In this document: positions 35,252 to 43,886 of the stretch, in pieces
Layout of the letters: each line of letters begins with the position of its first letter
Numbering within the stretch: position 1 is the first letter of the stretch
From: Tistrella mobilis
Lineage (GTDB): Bacteria > Pseudomonadota > Alphaproteobacteria > Tistrellales > Tistrellaceae
Length of the DNA: 64,000 nt
Direction: 5' to 3'
Assembly (NCBI RefSeq): GCF_041468085.1
Contig: NZ_CP121014.1
Location: 620,001-684,000 of the forward strand
Notes under the pieces: generated by a model
The model's input: only the letters and a program-made list of their open reading frames with translations
Told to the model about the DNA's origin: nothing
Database searches by the model: none
Translations under genes and position numbers: made by a program

Positions 35252-35959
35252 ATGTCCGTTGCGTCCGTCACCCCCGTCATCGACCCCGCCATCCATGCCC
35301 TGCGTCCGGATTTCCGGGCCGTCAGCCTGACGGTCACACTGGCAGGCACAGCGGCGGCCGATGCCGAGGCGATCGCGGCCGAAGCCCTGACCCGGGCCGT
35401 CCAGCAGGTGCAGGACGGCGGCCCGGCCTGGGCGGCGGCGCATCTCGACGACTGGCGGGCGGCCTTCCGGGCCTTCGGCGCCAAACCCGCCCGCACCCCG
35501 TCATCGGCGGAAGCCCTGCGCAAGCGCGTGATCCGCGACGGCGCGCTGCCCCCGGCCGGACCAATCGTCGATCTTTACAACGCCGTCAGCCTGGCCTTCG
35601 CGATCCCCGTGGGTGGCGAGGATCTGGATACCTATCGGGGCATGCCCCGCCTGATCCGCGCGACGGGCACGGAACCCTTCGACGTGATGAAAGAGGGCAC
35701 GGCCACGATCGAGACGGCCGAGCCGGGCGAGGTGGTCTGGTGCGACGAGGCCGGCGTCACCTGCCGGCGCTGGAACTGGCGCCAGGGGCTGCGCACCCGC
35801 CTGACCGCAGAGTCGCGCCGGCTCTGGTTCATCCTGGAGGCCTTGGGCAGCATGCCCGACACTGCGCTGGCGGCGGCGGGAGAGGCATTGGCCGATGGCC
35901 TGACGCGTATCTGGCCTTCATCAATAATCGTGCGGCATAACCTTGATCCGCGAAACTGA
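35252..35959 (+). CDS. B3/4 domain-containing protein
   Basis: 235 aa. The B3/4 fold of phenylalanyl-tRNA synthetase beta chain as a stand-alone protein is recognisable from FRAFGAKPARTPSSAEALRKRV and PIVDLYNAVSLAFAIPVGGEDLDTY. Such proteins are thought to edit or bind aminoacyl compounds; the role is not established. It ends 84 bases before the RiPP-like peptide on the same strand. Confidence 0.8.
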   Translation: MSVASVTPVIDPAIHALRPDFRAVSLTVTLAGTAAADAEAIAAEALTRAVQQVQDGGPAWAAAHLDDWRAAFRAFGAKPARTPSSAEALRKRVIRDGALPPAGPIVDLYNAVSLAFAIPVGGEDLDTYRGMPRLIRATGTEPFDVMKEGTATIETAEPGEVVWCDEAGVTCRRWNWRQGLRTRLTAESRRLWFILEALGSMPDTALAAAGEALADGLTRIWPSSIIVRHNLDPRN

Positions 35960-36043
35960 GATATGGCTCAAAAGGCACGGCCTGCTGTAGGCTTCTTTCG
36001 GGAACATTTGCCGTCAACTTTAAAGCACGACAGGCCCAGCGTC

Positions 36044-36202
36044 ATGCAGCAGAATCACCCGGTCTCCGGCGCCGAGACATCCGACACCACCGCAATGCCG
36101 CGCGCCGTCTGGCGGCGCCCGCAGCTGATGATCGACGATCTGCCGTCGTCGACGCTGGCTGCGCCGGCTTCCACGGAAGACGGCGGCGTCTTGGTGTCCT
36201 GA
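36044..36202 (+). CDS. RiPP-like precursor peptide A (52 aa)
   Basis: 52 aa beginning MQQNHPVSG. Leader part: W23-x2-P26-Q27-L28, similar to the YxxPxL motif recognised by RRE domains in lasso peptides. T37 would be the -2 Thr, leaving a 14-residue core starting at Ala39, with Glu45/Asp46 at positions 7/8 that could close a macrolactam; the end is EDGGVLVS. A second peptide in this window (53044-53187) shares the MQ start, VWxxPQL and EDGGV. The open frame continues upstream to 35963, but the shared N-terminus favours 36044. No lasso cyclase is nearby. Role inferred from sequence only. Confidence 0.5.
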   Translation: MQQNHPVSGAETSDTTAMPRAVWRRPQLMIDDLPSSTLAAPASTEDGGVLVS

Positions 36203-36210
36203 CAATACAA

Positions 36211-36546
36211 TCAGGCCCGTCCGCCGGTTCTACGCGCGGGCACGGGCACATGGGCAACCGCCCGCCGCGGCGGCAGGAAGATCTGCGGGATGCGGATGCG
36301 CCTGCCGCCCGAGCTGCCATGGTCGTCGCCGGCCTGGAACCAGACCGCGAAGGCGACCTGAACGCTGCCCAGCGTCAGCCCCATGAAGAAGGTCAGCACC
36401 GCTGCCGCCAGCGGCCCTTCGGCATTGGTGCTCATCAGCGTGCCCAGGCCCGAGACGTCGAACCAGAGCAGGGCGCCGACCACGGCGAAGGCGAGCCCGA
36501 AGCCCACCAGGGCGTGCATGACGACGAAACGGACCAGCATGGGCAT
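36211..36546 (-). CDS. Small membrane protein, paralogue 1 of a tandem pair
   Basis: 111 aa. Two hydrophobic segments (about residues 4-28 and 45-68) flank a short hydrophilic loop with DVSGLGTL. The C-terminus is basic and Arg/Pro-rich. It matches the adjacent 110-aa protein: both have RF..(M/A)HA..GF.LA, DVSGL, AAAV.T..MG.TL..VQ.AFA.W. GAGGAG lies about 10 bases before the ATG I chose. No family assignment. Confidence 0.6.
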   Translation of the reverse strand: MPMLVRFVVMHALVGFGLAFAVVGALLWFDVSGLGTLMSTNAEGPLAAAVLTFFMGLTLGSVQVAFAVWFQAGDDHGSSGGRRIRIPQIFLPPRRAVAHVPVPARRTGGRA

Positions 36547-36588
36547 CGGACGGGCGCTCCTCTCGGCGCGGTGACGCATGTTGAATGA

Positions 36589-36921
36589 CTATGGCCCCGG
36601 TGCTGCCCGGGTCAAGATGCCGGAAGGTCGCAGGCGGCCGCGGTGACCGCCGCCGCCATCCCCGGGCGTTCCCGCCAGCAGCCAGAGCGCGAAGGCGATC
36701 TGCACCACGGCCAGCGTCTGCCCCATCAGCAGGGTGAACACCGCCGCCGCAAGCAGCCCGCCCCGCACCTCAAGAACCAGCCCGCGCAGCCCCGAGACAT
36801 CCCCGGCGAACAGCGCCGCCACCACGCCGAGCGCCAGCATGAAGCCCGCCGCGGCATGGGCGATCAGAAACCGCGGCAGGCGCCCGCTTTCGGCATCCAA
36901 GCCTTCAGCCGTTCCATCCAT
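36589..36921 (-). CDS. Small membrane protein, paralogue 2 of a tandem pair
   Basis: 110 aa, same two-segment layout as its neighbour, including DVSGLRGL and TLLMGQTLAVVQIAFALWLLAG. Both lie on the minus strand 42 bases apart, so they are a tandem duplicate that has diverged. Function unknown. Confidence 0.6.
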   Translation of the reverse strand: MDGTAEGLDAESGRLPRFLIAHAAAGFMLALGVVAALFAGDVSGLRGLVLEVRGGLLAAAVFTLLMGQTLAVVQIAFALWLLAGTPGDGGGGHRGRLRPSGILTRAAPGP

Positions 36922-37003
36922 GACACCGGCCCTTCATCGGGGGCGGCCGGAAGATCCGCCGCCTTTCCCGACCAAACGCCGTGTCCATGCGCCGGTTCCG
37001 CCC

Positions 37004-37879
37004 TCAGCTTCCGATGGCGGGACGGTCCTCCAGCAGCCGTTTCGGATGCATGCCGTCGACCATGCCCATGAAGGGGGCGTGGATCGAATAGCCCAGCATC
37101 CGCCGGACATGCTCGCTGCACTGCTTTACAACCGGCAGCGGTACCGACAGGCTGAAATTCTCCTGCTGGCGGCACCAGGGGGCGCAATATTGGGCGGTGA
37201 GCGCCAGGCGCGGGCGGTCGCTGCGGTTGGCGCCGCCGCTGTGCCAGAGCGTGCCCAGGAACAGCACCACCGACCCCGCCGGCATCACCACCGGGATCGC
37301 CGCCTCCGCCTCTTCAGGCGTCGGCAGGCGGTTGCCCCAGCGATGGCTGCCGGGGATCACCCGTGTCGCGCCATTCAGCGGCGTGAAGTCATCCAGCGCC
37401 ATGATCGTCGCCGCCCCCAGCACCGGCCGCGGCCGGGGCAGGCTGTAGAAACTGTCGTCGAAATGCAGCGCCTGCGCCTCTTCGCCGGGCAGGATGTCGA
37501 TCACCTGCAATTGCGACAGCAGGTAATTGGGCTCGAACACCCGGTCGAGCAGGGCCAGCACCAGGGGATGTTCGACCAGCGGGTTGCAGGCCAGGGTCTT
37601 GGCGATGACCGCGTAAAGCCGGCGGGTCTTCAGCCCTTCGAAGGGGTTGCGGCCGCCGCGCGGCGCCATATGCGGCAAGACCGCCGCCCGCATCCGCGCC
37701 ACCTCGTCGGGCGGGAACAGATTTTCCAGGATGACATAGCCGTCGCGCTCCAGCGCGGTCCAGGCGTCCTCCACCCGCGCGGGCGGTGCCGTGTCCTGGC
37801 TGCCGGCGGTGGAGTGGTATTTGCGCGGCGAACCGGTGCTGGCATAGTCGTCGAGGCCGTCGAGCATCAGCGGGGCCAT
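37004..37879 (-). CDS. Phytanoyl-CoA dioxygenase-family Fe(II)/2-oxoglutarate enzyme
   Basis: 291 aa. The iron-binding facial triad is visible: HFDDSF (His-x-Asp) in the centre and WHSGGANRSDRPRLALT with the distal His and the 2-oxoglutarate Arg. It would hydroxylate a small molecule or a CoA ester. The start MAPLMLDG has GGAGGAGGAAAC in front; an ATG 26 codons earlier does not. It is divergent from an AraC regulator (start 37979) across about 100 bases. Confidence 0.85.
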   Translation of the reverse strand: MAPLMLDGLDDYASTGSPRKYHSTAGSQDTAPPARVEDAWTALERDGYVILENLFPPDEVARMRAAVLPHMAPRGGRNPFEGLKTRRLYAVIAKTLACNPLVEHPLVLALLDRVFEPNYLLSQLQVIDILPGEEAQALHFDDSFYSLPRPRPVLGAATIMALDDFTPLNGATRVIPGSHRWGNRLPTPEEAEAAIPVVMPAGSVVLFLGTLWHSGGANRSDRPRLALTAQYCAPWCRQQENFSLSVPLPVVKQCSEHVRRMLGYSIHAPFMGMVDGMHPKRLLEDRPAIGS

Positions 37880-37978
37880 GGGCGGGTTTCCTCCTCCGGT
37901 TGCGGCATCCATGCCGTTCTGGCCTTCAAGGATGGCGGCTGTAACCACCCGGGACAATGACGGGGCGTCTCACGCGAC

Positions 37979-39019
37979 ATGACCGAAAGCCCGCCTCCCC
38001 GCCGCCGCTGGATCACCCCCACCATCCCGGCCCGCTTCGTGCGGGAGCTGACCGACCGGCTGCCGCTGGCGGCCGACACCCTGCGCCGCATCCACCAGCG
38101 GGCCGGCATCGATCCGCGGCTGCTGGAGGCCGACGAGCCGCGGGTGGCGCCGATCGCCTACCGGCGCCTGCAACGGCTGGCGGTGGGGGCCGCGGGGGAT
38201 GAATTCCTGGGCCATCTGGCCCGGCCGGTGCCGCCGGGAACGACGGCGGAACTGCTCAGGCTGCTGGCCCATATGCCTTCCACCGGCCATGCGATCGACG
38301 GCATCGCGCGCATGATCCGGGTGTTCGACGGTGCACCGCCCTGGCGGATCGATCTGCCCGAGGGCCCGGCCGGCCCTGTTCGCCTGCATCTGACCCCCCG
38401 CAATGCCGTGCAGGCCGATGCGCTGCTGATGGTGCATCTGATCCTGCTCGGGCTGATCCATGTCATCGGCTGGCTGGCGGGAGAGGCGCCGCCGCTGCGC
38501 CGGGTGATGCTGCCCGATCGCTTCGCGGCGCTTGCCGCCGAATCAGCCTTCCTGTTCGGCCGGCCGGTAGAACATGGCGCGATGCCGGGCGGGCTGGAAT
38601 TCGGTCCCGGCAGCTTCGCCCTGCCGGTCACCGCGCGGCCCGACGGCGCCGGCGCCTTCACCCGCCGGCTGGTGGAGCTGATGACCCAGCCCACCGCGCC
38701 GGCCGGAACCGAAGCGGCGCTTCGCCATCTGCTTGCCGCCACCCGCCCCTATGCCGGGCTCAGCGAAACGGCGGCCGCACGGGCGCTGGGTCTGTCGCGG
38801 GCGACCCTCGCCCGCCGGCTTGCATCTTCCGGCATGTCATTCCGTCTGGTCCGCGACGAGTTGCGCCGCGATCTGGCCTGCAGCCTGTTGAGGCGCACCG
38901 AACTTTCGCTCGCAGACATCGCCGAACGGCTGGGCTTCTCGGAACCCAGCGCCTTCCAGCGGGCCTTCCGCCAGTGGACGGGCCAGCCTCCGGCACGCTG
39001 GCGGCGGTTGAACCGCTGA
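37979..39019 (+). CDS. AraC-family transcriptional regulator (arabinose-binding-like N-domain)
   Basis: 346 aa. The C-terminal double helix-turn-helix is clear: ETAAARALGLSRATLARRLASSGMSF then LSLADIAERLGFSEPSAFQRAFRQWTGQPPARWR. The N-terminal ~230 residues match the effector-binding region of the OruR/ArgR-like AraC subgroup. The divergent dioxygenase gene is the probable target. Confidence 0.88.
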   Translation: MTESPPPRRRWITPTIPARFVRELTDRLPLAADTLRRIHQRAGIDPRLLEADEPRVAPIAYRRLQRLAVGAAGDEFLGHLARPVPPGTTAELLRLLAHMPSTGHAIDGIARMIRVFDGAPPWRIDLPEGPAGPVRLHLTPRNAVQADALLMVHLILLGLIHVIGWLAGEAPPLRRVMLPDRFAALAAESAFLFGRPVEHGAMPGGLEFGPGSFALPVTARPDGAGAFTRRLVELMTQPTAPAGTEAALRHLLAATRPYAGLSETAAARALGLSRATLARRLASSGMSFRLVRDELRRDLACSLLRRTELSLADIAERLGFSEPSAFQRAFRQWTGQPPARWRRLNR

Positions 39020-39137
39020 CGGGAAATCGATCAACTTCGGCTTTTCGCACTTTCGTTCCTGACTATATGATGACCGAAACGAAAGCCGGCGGCCCAAGGG
39101 ACCGCCAGGCAGACCCGCAGCCGAGGACGCGCCGCCG

Positions 39138-39917
39138 ATGTACCTGTCTCCCCGCCATGCCGAAATCGTCCAGCTTGCCAAGGACAAGGGCCGGATCCTG
39201 GTCGACGAGCTGGCGACGCATTTCGGGGTGACGCCGCAGACCATCCGCAAGGATCTGAACGACCTCTGTGAACGCCGGCTGCTGACCCGCATCCATGGCG
39301 GCGCGCTGTTCCCGTCGGGCGTGCAGAACATGGAATACGAGGCGCGCAGCCTGATCGCCTCGGACGAGAAGACCGCCATCGGCCGCGCAGCCGCGCAGCT
39401 GATCGGCGACAACACCTCGCTGTTCATCAATATCGGCACCACCACCGAAGCGGTCGGCCGCGCGCTCACCGATCATGCCGGGCTGATGGTGATCACCAAC
39501 AACATCAACGTCGCCAACCGGATGCGGATCTATCCCTCGATCGAGGTGATCATCGCGGGCGGCGTGGTCCGCGGCTCCGACGGCGGCGTGGTCGGCGAGG
39601 CGGCGGTCGATTTCATCCGCCAGTTCCGGGTCGATTTCGCGGTGATCGGCGTGTCGGCCATCGACAATGATGGCGCGCTGCTCGATTTCGACTTCCGCGA
39701 GGTGAAGGTGGCCCAGGCGATCATCGCCAATGCCCGCCATGTGATCCTGGTCGCCGATTCGACCAAGTTCGAACGCACCGCCCCGGTGCGCATCGGCCAC
39801 CTCTCCCAGGTCAACACCTTCATCACCAACCGCTGCGACCTGCCCCAGATCCGCCGCATCTGCGCCGACGCCAATGTCCGGCTGATCGAGACGGATGCGC
39901 AGGCCACTCTGATCTGA
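39138..39917 (+). CDS. DeoR-family transcriptional regulator (GlpR-like)
   Basis: 259 aa. An N-terminal DeoR winged helix (ILVDELATHFGVTPQTIRKDLNDLCERRLLTRIHGGA) precedes a sugar-phosphate sensing DeoRC domain (GDNTSLFINIGTTTEAV, GVSAIDNDGALLDFDFREVKVAQA, VADSTKFER). It closely resembles GlpR, the glycerol-3-phosphate repressor, but no glp genes are within the window. It ends two bases short of the convergent hydratase stop. Confidence 0.88.
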   Translation: MYLSPRHAEIVQLAKDKGRILVDELATHFGVTPQTIRKDLNDLCERRLLTRIHGGALFPSGVQNMEYEARSLIASDEKTAIGRAAAQLIGDNTSLFINIGTTTEAVGRALTDHAGLMVITNNINVANRMRIYPSIEVIIAGGVVRGSDGGVVGEAAVDFIRQFRVDFAVIGVSAIDNDGALLDFDFREVKVAQAIIANARHVILVADSTKFERTAPVRIGHLSQVNTFITNRCDLPQIRRICADANVRLIETDAQATLI

Positions 39918-39919
39918 CG

Positions 39920-40741
39920 TCAGACGAACGACACCGACAGTCGCCCGAACGCGCCCCACTCCGCCGCAACCCGGTCACCCGGCTCGACCGCGATCGGCAC
40001 CACACAGGTGCCGGTGATCACCACCTGCCCCGCCTTCAGCGGCAGGCCCAGGGCCGAAACCTCGTTGGCAAGCCAGGTGAGCGCCAGACGTGGATCGCCC
40101 AGAACATTGGCGCCCAGACCATCATGGCGGCTGCGGATTTCGCCATCCGGGCCGGTGACCACGGCCCGCGGCGTCTCGGCGGCAAGATCGACATCGCGCC
40201 AGGCGGCGGTGGTGGCCGGGCCCAGAATGAACAGATTGGCGCAGGCGTCGTCGGCGATCAGCTGGGCGGCGCCCACCGCACAGAAATCGGTGTAGCGCGA
40301 ATCCGGCAGTTCGATCGCCGGATGCAGGCTCGCCACCGCCGCCAGCACCTCGTCGACCGTGAAGGGGGTGGCGCGCGGCATCAGGTCGCGGCCGAAGCGG
40401 AAGGCGAATTCAACCTCGGCCACGCGCATCAGACTGGTGGCGAGCGGCACCACCGCCCCATCGGGCAGCAGGCGCTCTGCGAACAGCCGGCCGGCCAGCG
40501 GACCGTCGACGCCGATATGGCGCTGACCGGCCAGGCTGGTCGCGGCGATCTTCCAGCCGATATGGGCGGCCGGGTCGGCGACGAGCTGTGCCTGAATGGC
40601 ATAGCCCTCGGCCCGGCTCCGCGGCCGGAGCGCTTCGGGCAGGCAGGCCAGCCGCGTGCCGGCGGTCCAGTGATCGAGCAGCATCCCGGCCGCGGCGGCG
40701 TGGTCCCTGGTCATCGATGCCGGCATGACAATCTGGTTCAC
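39920..40741 (-). CDS. 2-keto-4-pentenoate hydratase-like protein (fumarylacetoacetase superfamily)
   Basis: 273 aa. It fits the MhpD/BphH group: GYAIQAQLVADPAAHIGWKIAATS near the N-terminus, EVEFAFRFGRDLMPRATPF (metal-binding Glu residues), HPAIELPDSRYTDF, and LKAGQVVITGTCVVPIAVEPGDRV at the end. It would hydrate an aliphatic 2-oxo acid from meta-cleavage or a related sequence. No other ring-cleavage gene is adjacent. It stands alone, convergent with the DeoR gene. Confidence 0.82.
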   Translation of the reverse strand: MNQIVMPASMTRDHAAAAGMLLDHWTAGTRLACLPEALRPRSRAEGYAIQAQLVADPAAHIGWKIAATSLAGQRHIGVDGPLAGRLFAERLLPDGAVVPLATSLMRVAEVEFAFRFGRDLMPRATPFTVDEVLAAVASLHPAIELPDSRYTDFCAVGAAQLIADDACANLFILGPATTAAWRDVDLAAETPRAVVTGPDGEIRSRHDGLGANVLGDPRLALTWLANEVSALGLPLKAGQVVITGTCVVPIAVEPGDRVAAEWGAFGRLSVSFV

Positions 40742-40853
40742 GGATGGATCCTCCCTGGCGTTCTCGTATCGCGGAACTTGGGAAGATCATGCCATGCGCT
40801 GCATCCAGGGCGTCAACCGGATTGCGTGGGAACCTGCGATGGCAGGTGGCGGT

Positions 40854-41357
40854 TCAGCCGTTCCGCCGCCGCCGCGGCGGCAGGGCTGCCGCGGCCGCAG
40901 CCTCGTCACCGATCCCCGGCCCGGCGCGCACCTCCACCTCGCGCGGGTGCAGCTCCTCGCCGCAGGCCTTGCAGGTCAGCACCGGTTCGATGTCGTGACC
41001 GCAAGTGCGATGCCGGTGCAGCATCGGCGGCCCCGCCTCCCCCGCATAGTGCCGGTTGCCCCAGTGCACGATGCTCATCACCACGGGATAAAGATCGAAG
41101 CCCTTGGGGGTGAGGCGGTATTCATCCCGCGGGGGGCGGTCCTGATAGCGCACCCGCGCCAGCACGCCCTCATCGACCAGCAGTTTCAGCCGGTCGGCGA
41201 TGATGGTGCGTGAAATGCCCAGCCGCTCCTGAAAGGTGTCGAAGCGGCGCACCCCCAGAAAGCAGTCCCTCAGCAGCATCAGGGTCCATCGGTCGCCGAT
41301 CACCGCGACGGTGCGCGCCATGGAACAGGGCTGGTCTTTCAGATCATCGCGTTTCAT
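40854..41357 (-). CDS. HxlR-family transcriptional regulator
   Basis: 167 aa. The HxlR winged helix is clear: CSMARTVAVIGDRWTLMLLRDCFLGVRRFDTFQERLGISRTIIADRLKLLVDEGVL. The C-terminal extension has Cys pairs (CGHDIEPVLTCKACGEEL), maybe a zinc knuckle, then an Ala/Arg tail. It is divergent from the SDR gene, with an inverted repeat between them. Confidence 0.88.
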   Translation of the reverse strand: MKRDDLKDQPCSMARTVAVIGDRWTLMLLRDCFLGVRRFDTFQERLGISRTIIADRLKLLVDEGVLARVRYQDRPPRDEYRLTPKGFDLYPVVMSIVHWGNRHYAGEAGPPMLHRHRTCGHDIEPVLTCKACGEELHPREVEVRAGPGIGDEAAAAAALPPRRRRNG

Positions 41358-41402
41358 GGCCGCAGTATTCCATTGACTCGATCCAGATTCAATACGAACT
41401 TC

Positions 41403-41417
41403 GTCCAGAAACTGGAC
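41403..41417. promoter_or_regulatory. Inverted repeat between hxlR-like and SDR genes, candidate operator
   Basis: GTCCAG-AAA-CTGGAC is a perfect 6-bp inverted repeat with a 3-base centre, in the 110-base divergent region. A half-site (ATCCAGA) lies about 25 bases to the left. A HxlR-type dimer could bind here. Confidence 0.45.
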
Positions 41418-41467
41418 TTACATAACCCCGGGCAATATGATGACCCGGTCGGGAGGAGGAACACGCC

Positions 41468-42232
41468 ATGAGCCATCCAACGACGCAGGCCGAGCCTGGC
41501 ACCACGCCCGGCACCTGCCTGGTGATCGGCGCCGGCATCGGTGTCGGTGGGGCCATCGCCCGGGCTTTCGCCGCCCGCGGCCACGCGGTCTGCCTGACCC
41601 GCCGGCCGCGCAATCTGGATCAGGTGGAGGCGCTGGCCGAAGAGATCCGCGCCGAGGGCGGCCGCGCCCATGCCTATGGGGTCGATGCCCGGTCCGAAGA
41701 CGAGATGATCGCCCTCTTCGACCGTATCGAGGCCGAGCTCGGGCCGCTGGAGGTGGTGGTCTTCAACATCGGCGCGAATGTTCGTTTCGACATCCGCGAC
41801 ACCACCGCCCGCGTCTTCACCAAGGTCTGGGAAATGGCCTGCTTCGCCGGCTTCCTGGCCGGGCGAGAGGCTGCGCGCGTGATGGTGCCGCGCGGCCGGG
41901 GCACCATCCTGTTCACCGGCGCCACCGCCAGCATCCGCGGCCGGGAAGGCTTCGCCGCCTTCGCCGCCGCCAAGCATGGCCTTCGGGCCGTGGCCCAGAG
42001 CATGGCGCGCGAGCTGGGGCCCCGGGGCATCCATGTCGCCCATGTCGTGGTCGACGGCGCGATCGACGGGGCCTTTACCCGATCCACCCGCGCGGATGTT
42101 CAGGACCTGCTGGACCGGGACCTGATCCTGAAGCCCGAGGACATCGCCGCCAATTATGTCTGGCTGCATACGCAGCCCAAATCGGCCTGGACGCATGAAC
42201 TGGATCTGCGCCCCTGGTCGGAAACCTGGTGA
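41468..42232 (+). CDS. Short-chain dehydrogenase/reductase-family protein lacking the catalytic Tyr
   Basis: 254 aa with the Rossmann start VIGAGIGVGGAIARAFAARG (about residues 19-38) and a FNIGAN motif. At the active site the usual YxxxK is FAAAK (Phe165, Lys169) and the Ser position is not conserved either. It may be an SDR that binds NAD(P) without classical oxidoreductase chemistry. GGGAGGAGGAAC precedes the ATG. It is followed after 14 bases by an isomerase gene, and both may be controlled by the divergent HxlR protein. Confidence 0.85.
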   Translation: MSHPTTQAEPGTTPGTCLVIGAGIGVGGAIARAFAARGHAVCLTRRPRNLDQVEALAEEIRAEGGRAHAYGVDARSEDEMIALFDRIEAELGPLEVVVFNIGANVRFDIRDTTARVFTKVWEMACFAGFLAGREAARVMVPRGRGTILFTGATASIRGREGFAAFAAAKHGLRAVAQSMARELGPRGIHVAHVVVDGAIDGAFTRSTRADVQDLLDRDLILKPEDIAANYVWLHTQPKSAWTHELDLRPWSETW

Positions 42233-42246
42233 GGGAGAGCAAACGC

Positions 42247-42855
42247 ATGAGCCGGCGTACCGTCGACATGATCTATGATTTCGGCAGCCCCAACGCCTAT
42301 CTGGCGCGCCGGGTGCTGGACCAGGTGGCCGCCCGCACCGGCGCCACGGTCAATATCATTCCCTGCCTGCTGGGCGGCATCTTCAAGGCGACCGGCAATC
42401 AGGCGCCGATGCTGGCCTTCGCCGGCATCAAGGGCAAGAACGACTATGAAATGCTGGAACTGCGCCGCTTTGTGGCAAAGCACGGCTTCGACGCTTTCCG
42501 GATCAATCCGCATTTCCCGGTCAACACCCTGCTCGCCATGCGCGGCTTCGTCGCCGCACGGCACATGGGCGTGGCCGATGCCTATCTTCCGGCGGTGGAG
42601 ACCGCCATGTGGGAAACCGGCCGCAAGATGGACGACCCTGAGGTCTTCGTCGCCACGCTGAACGAAGCCGGCCTCGACGGTGCCGCCATCGCCGCCGCCG
42701 CCCAGACAGCCGAGGTCAAGGCCGAACTCGCCGCCAATACCGAGGCGGCGGTCGCCCGCGGCGCCTTCGGCATCCCGACCTTCTATGTCGGCAAGGAAAT
42801 GTTCTTCGGCAAGGAACGGCTGGGTCAGGTGGAAGAGGAACTGGCGAAGGGGTGA
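42247..42855 (+). CDS. 2-hydroxychromene-2-carboxylate isomerase / DsbA-fold GST kappa-like protein
   Basis: 202 aa. It has the HCCA isomerase/GST-kappa start (DMIYDFGSPNAYLARRVL), the LLGGIFKATGNQAP segment and the conserved RGAFGIPTFYVGKEMFFGKERLGQVEE end with the cis-Pro of the thioredoxin fold. The Ser/Asn at SPNAY is the nucleophile/glutathione-binding position. HCCA isomerase works in naphthalene breakdown, but here the substrate is unknown. A GAGGGAGAGC site precedes the ATG; the frame's earlier ATG overlaps the SDR stop. Confidence 0.82.
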   Translation: MSRRTVDMIYDFGSPNAYLARRVLDQVAARTGATVNIIPCLLGGIFKATGNQAPMLAFAGIKGKNDYEMLELRRFVAKHGFDAFRINPHFPVNTLLAMRGFVAARHMGVADAYLPAVETAMWETGRKMDDPEVFVATLNEAGLDGAAIAAAAQTAEVKAELAANTEAAVARGAFGIPTFYVGKEMFFGKERLGQVEEELAKG

Positions 42856-42881
42856 GCCCCGTCGACCTTGATTCTAACCTG

Positions 42882-43847
42882 TCACCTGTCTCGCCCCTGC
42901 CGGAAAGCCTGCGGCGACAGGCCATAGGCGTCGCGGAAGCGGCGGCCGAAATGGCCGGCATTCTGGAAACCCCACGAAAAGGCGATGTCGGTGATGGTGC
43001 GCCCCGCCATCACCGGGTTGGCCAGATCGCGGCGGCAGCGGTCCAGCCGGGCGGTGATGAGGTAGCGGCGGACGGTGGTGCCGTCACTGCCGAACAGGGC
43101 GTGGAGATGGCGGAGCGAGATGCCGGCCGCGGCCGCGATCCCGGCCGGATCCAGCTCGGGATCGTCGAGCCGGGCATCGATCAGCGCCTTGACCCGGTCG
43201 AGCTGCGCCGCCCTGAGCCCGGCCGCGCGGCGCGGCGCCTCGGCGCCAAGTGCGGCGACCAGCACGCCCAGCATCGCCTCGCCCAGCGCCTCGCCATCGG
43301 GCAGGTTCTGCTCCAGCAGGCCGCCGGCCATGGCGCCCACCGCCCCCGAGACCAGCCCGGCCCCCGCCGTGCCCGCCGCCAGGCGGCCGGCGGCATCCTG
43401 CCAGCGGCCCGGCAGCCAGTGCCGGAGGCGGGTGAGCGGCAGCACCACCGACCGCTTGTGCAGGCGCTCCGTCACCTCAAAACTCATCGGCCGGGTGGTG
43501 GTCCAGACCAGCACGTCGCCGGCGCCCAGGGCGATACGCCTCTCGCCGATCGAGAACTGCTCCCGCCCGCTCAACACCAGCTGGATGACCACCAGTTCGC
43601 GGCCGTCGCGCGCCGGGCCCGGGCGGCGGCGACTGCCGGCACAGGGATCGCAGATGCAGTCAACGACCGTTACCGGGCCGGCGCGCCGCTGAAGCAGCCG
43701 CGCGTCGAAGCCCGGCATCGGCCGGCCGGTGGCCGCCCAGCCGTCATAGACGGTTTCAAGCGTGGTGCGCCAGACCTCCGGGCGGAGGTCCGGCGGGTGG
43801 TCGGCGGCGCGCCAGGATGCGCCGCCGATATCTGTGGACAAGGTCAT
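42882..43847 (-). CDS. AraC-family transcriptional regulator
   Basis: 321 aa. N-terminal AraC-binding-like cupin region (about 80-200) and a C-terminal AraC DNA-binding domain: IAAAAGISLRHLHALFGSDGTTVRRYLITARLDRCRRDL then TITDIAFSWGFQNAGHFGRRFRDAYGLSPQAFRQ. It stands convergent to the isomerase gene and upstream of nothing on its own strand except intergenic DNA, so targets are unclear; the NTF2/cupin pair is next on the same strand. Confidence 0.85.
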   Translation of the reverse strand: MTLSTDIGGASWRAADHPPDLRPEVWRTTLETVYDGWAATGRPMPGFDARLLQRRAGPVTVVDCICDPCAGSRRRPGPARDGRELVVIQLVLSGREQFSIGERRIALGAGDVLVWTTTRPMSFEVTERLHKRSVVLPLTRLRHWLPGRWQDAAGRLAAGTAGAGLVSGAVGAMAGGLLEQNLPDGEALGEAMLGVLVAALGAEAPRRAAGLRAAQLDRVKALIDARLDDPELDPAGIAAAAGISLRHLHALFGSDGTTVRRYLITARLDRCRRDLANPVMAGRTITDIAFSWGFQNAGHFGRRFRDAYGLSPQAFRQGRDR

Positions 43848-43886
43848 CAGCGACGGGCCTCCCCGCCCTTCCTGATGGCGGATCCG

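Noticed and set aside
23658-39925. Palindrome CTGACGTCAG at about 23658, 33449 and 39914
   Set aside because: The three contexts (intergenic, inside a gene, between two stop codons) are unrelated; a chance palindrome.
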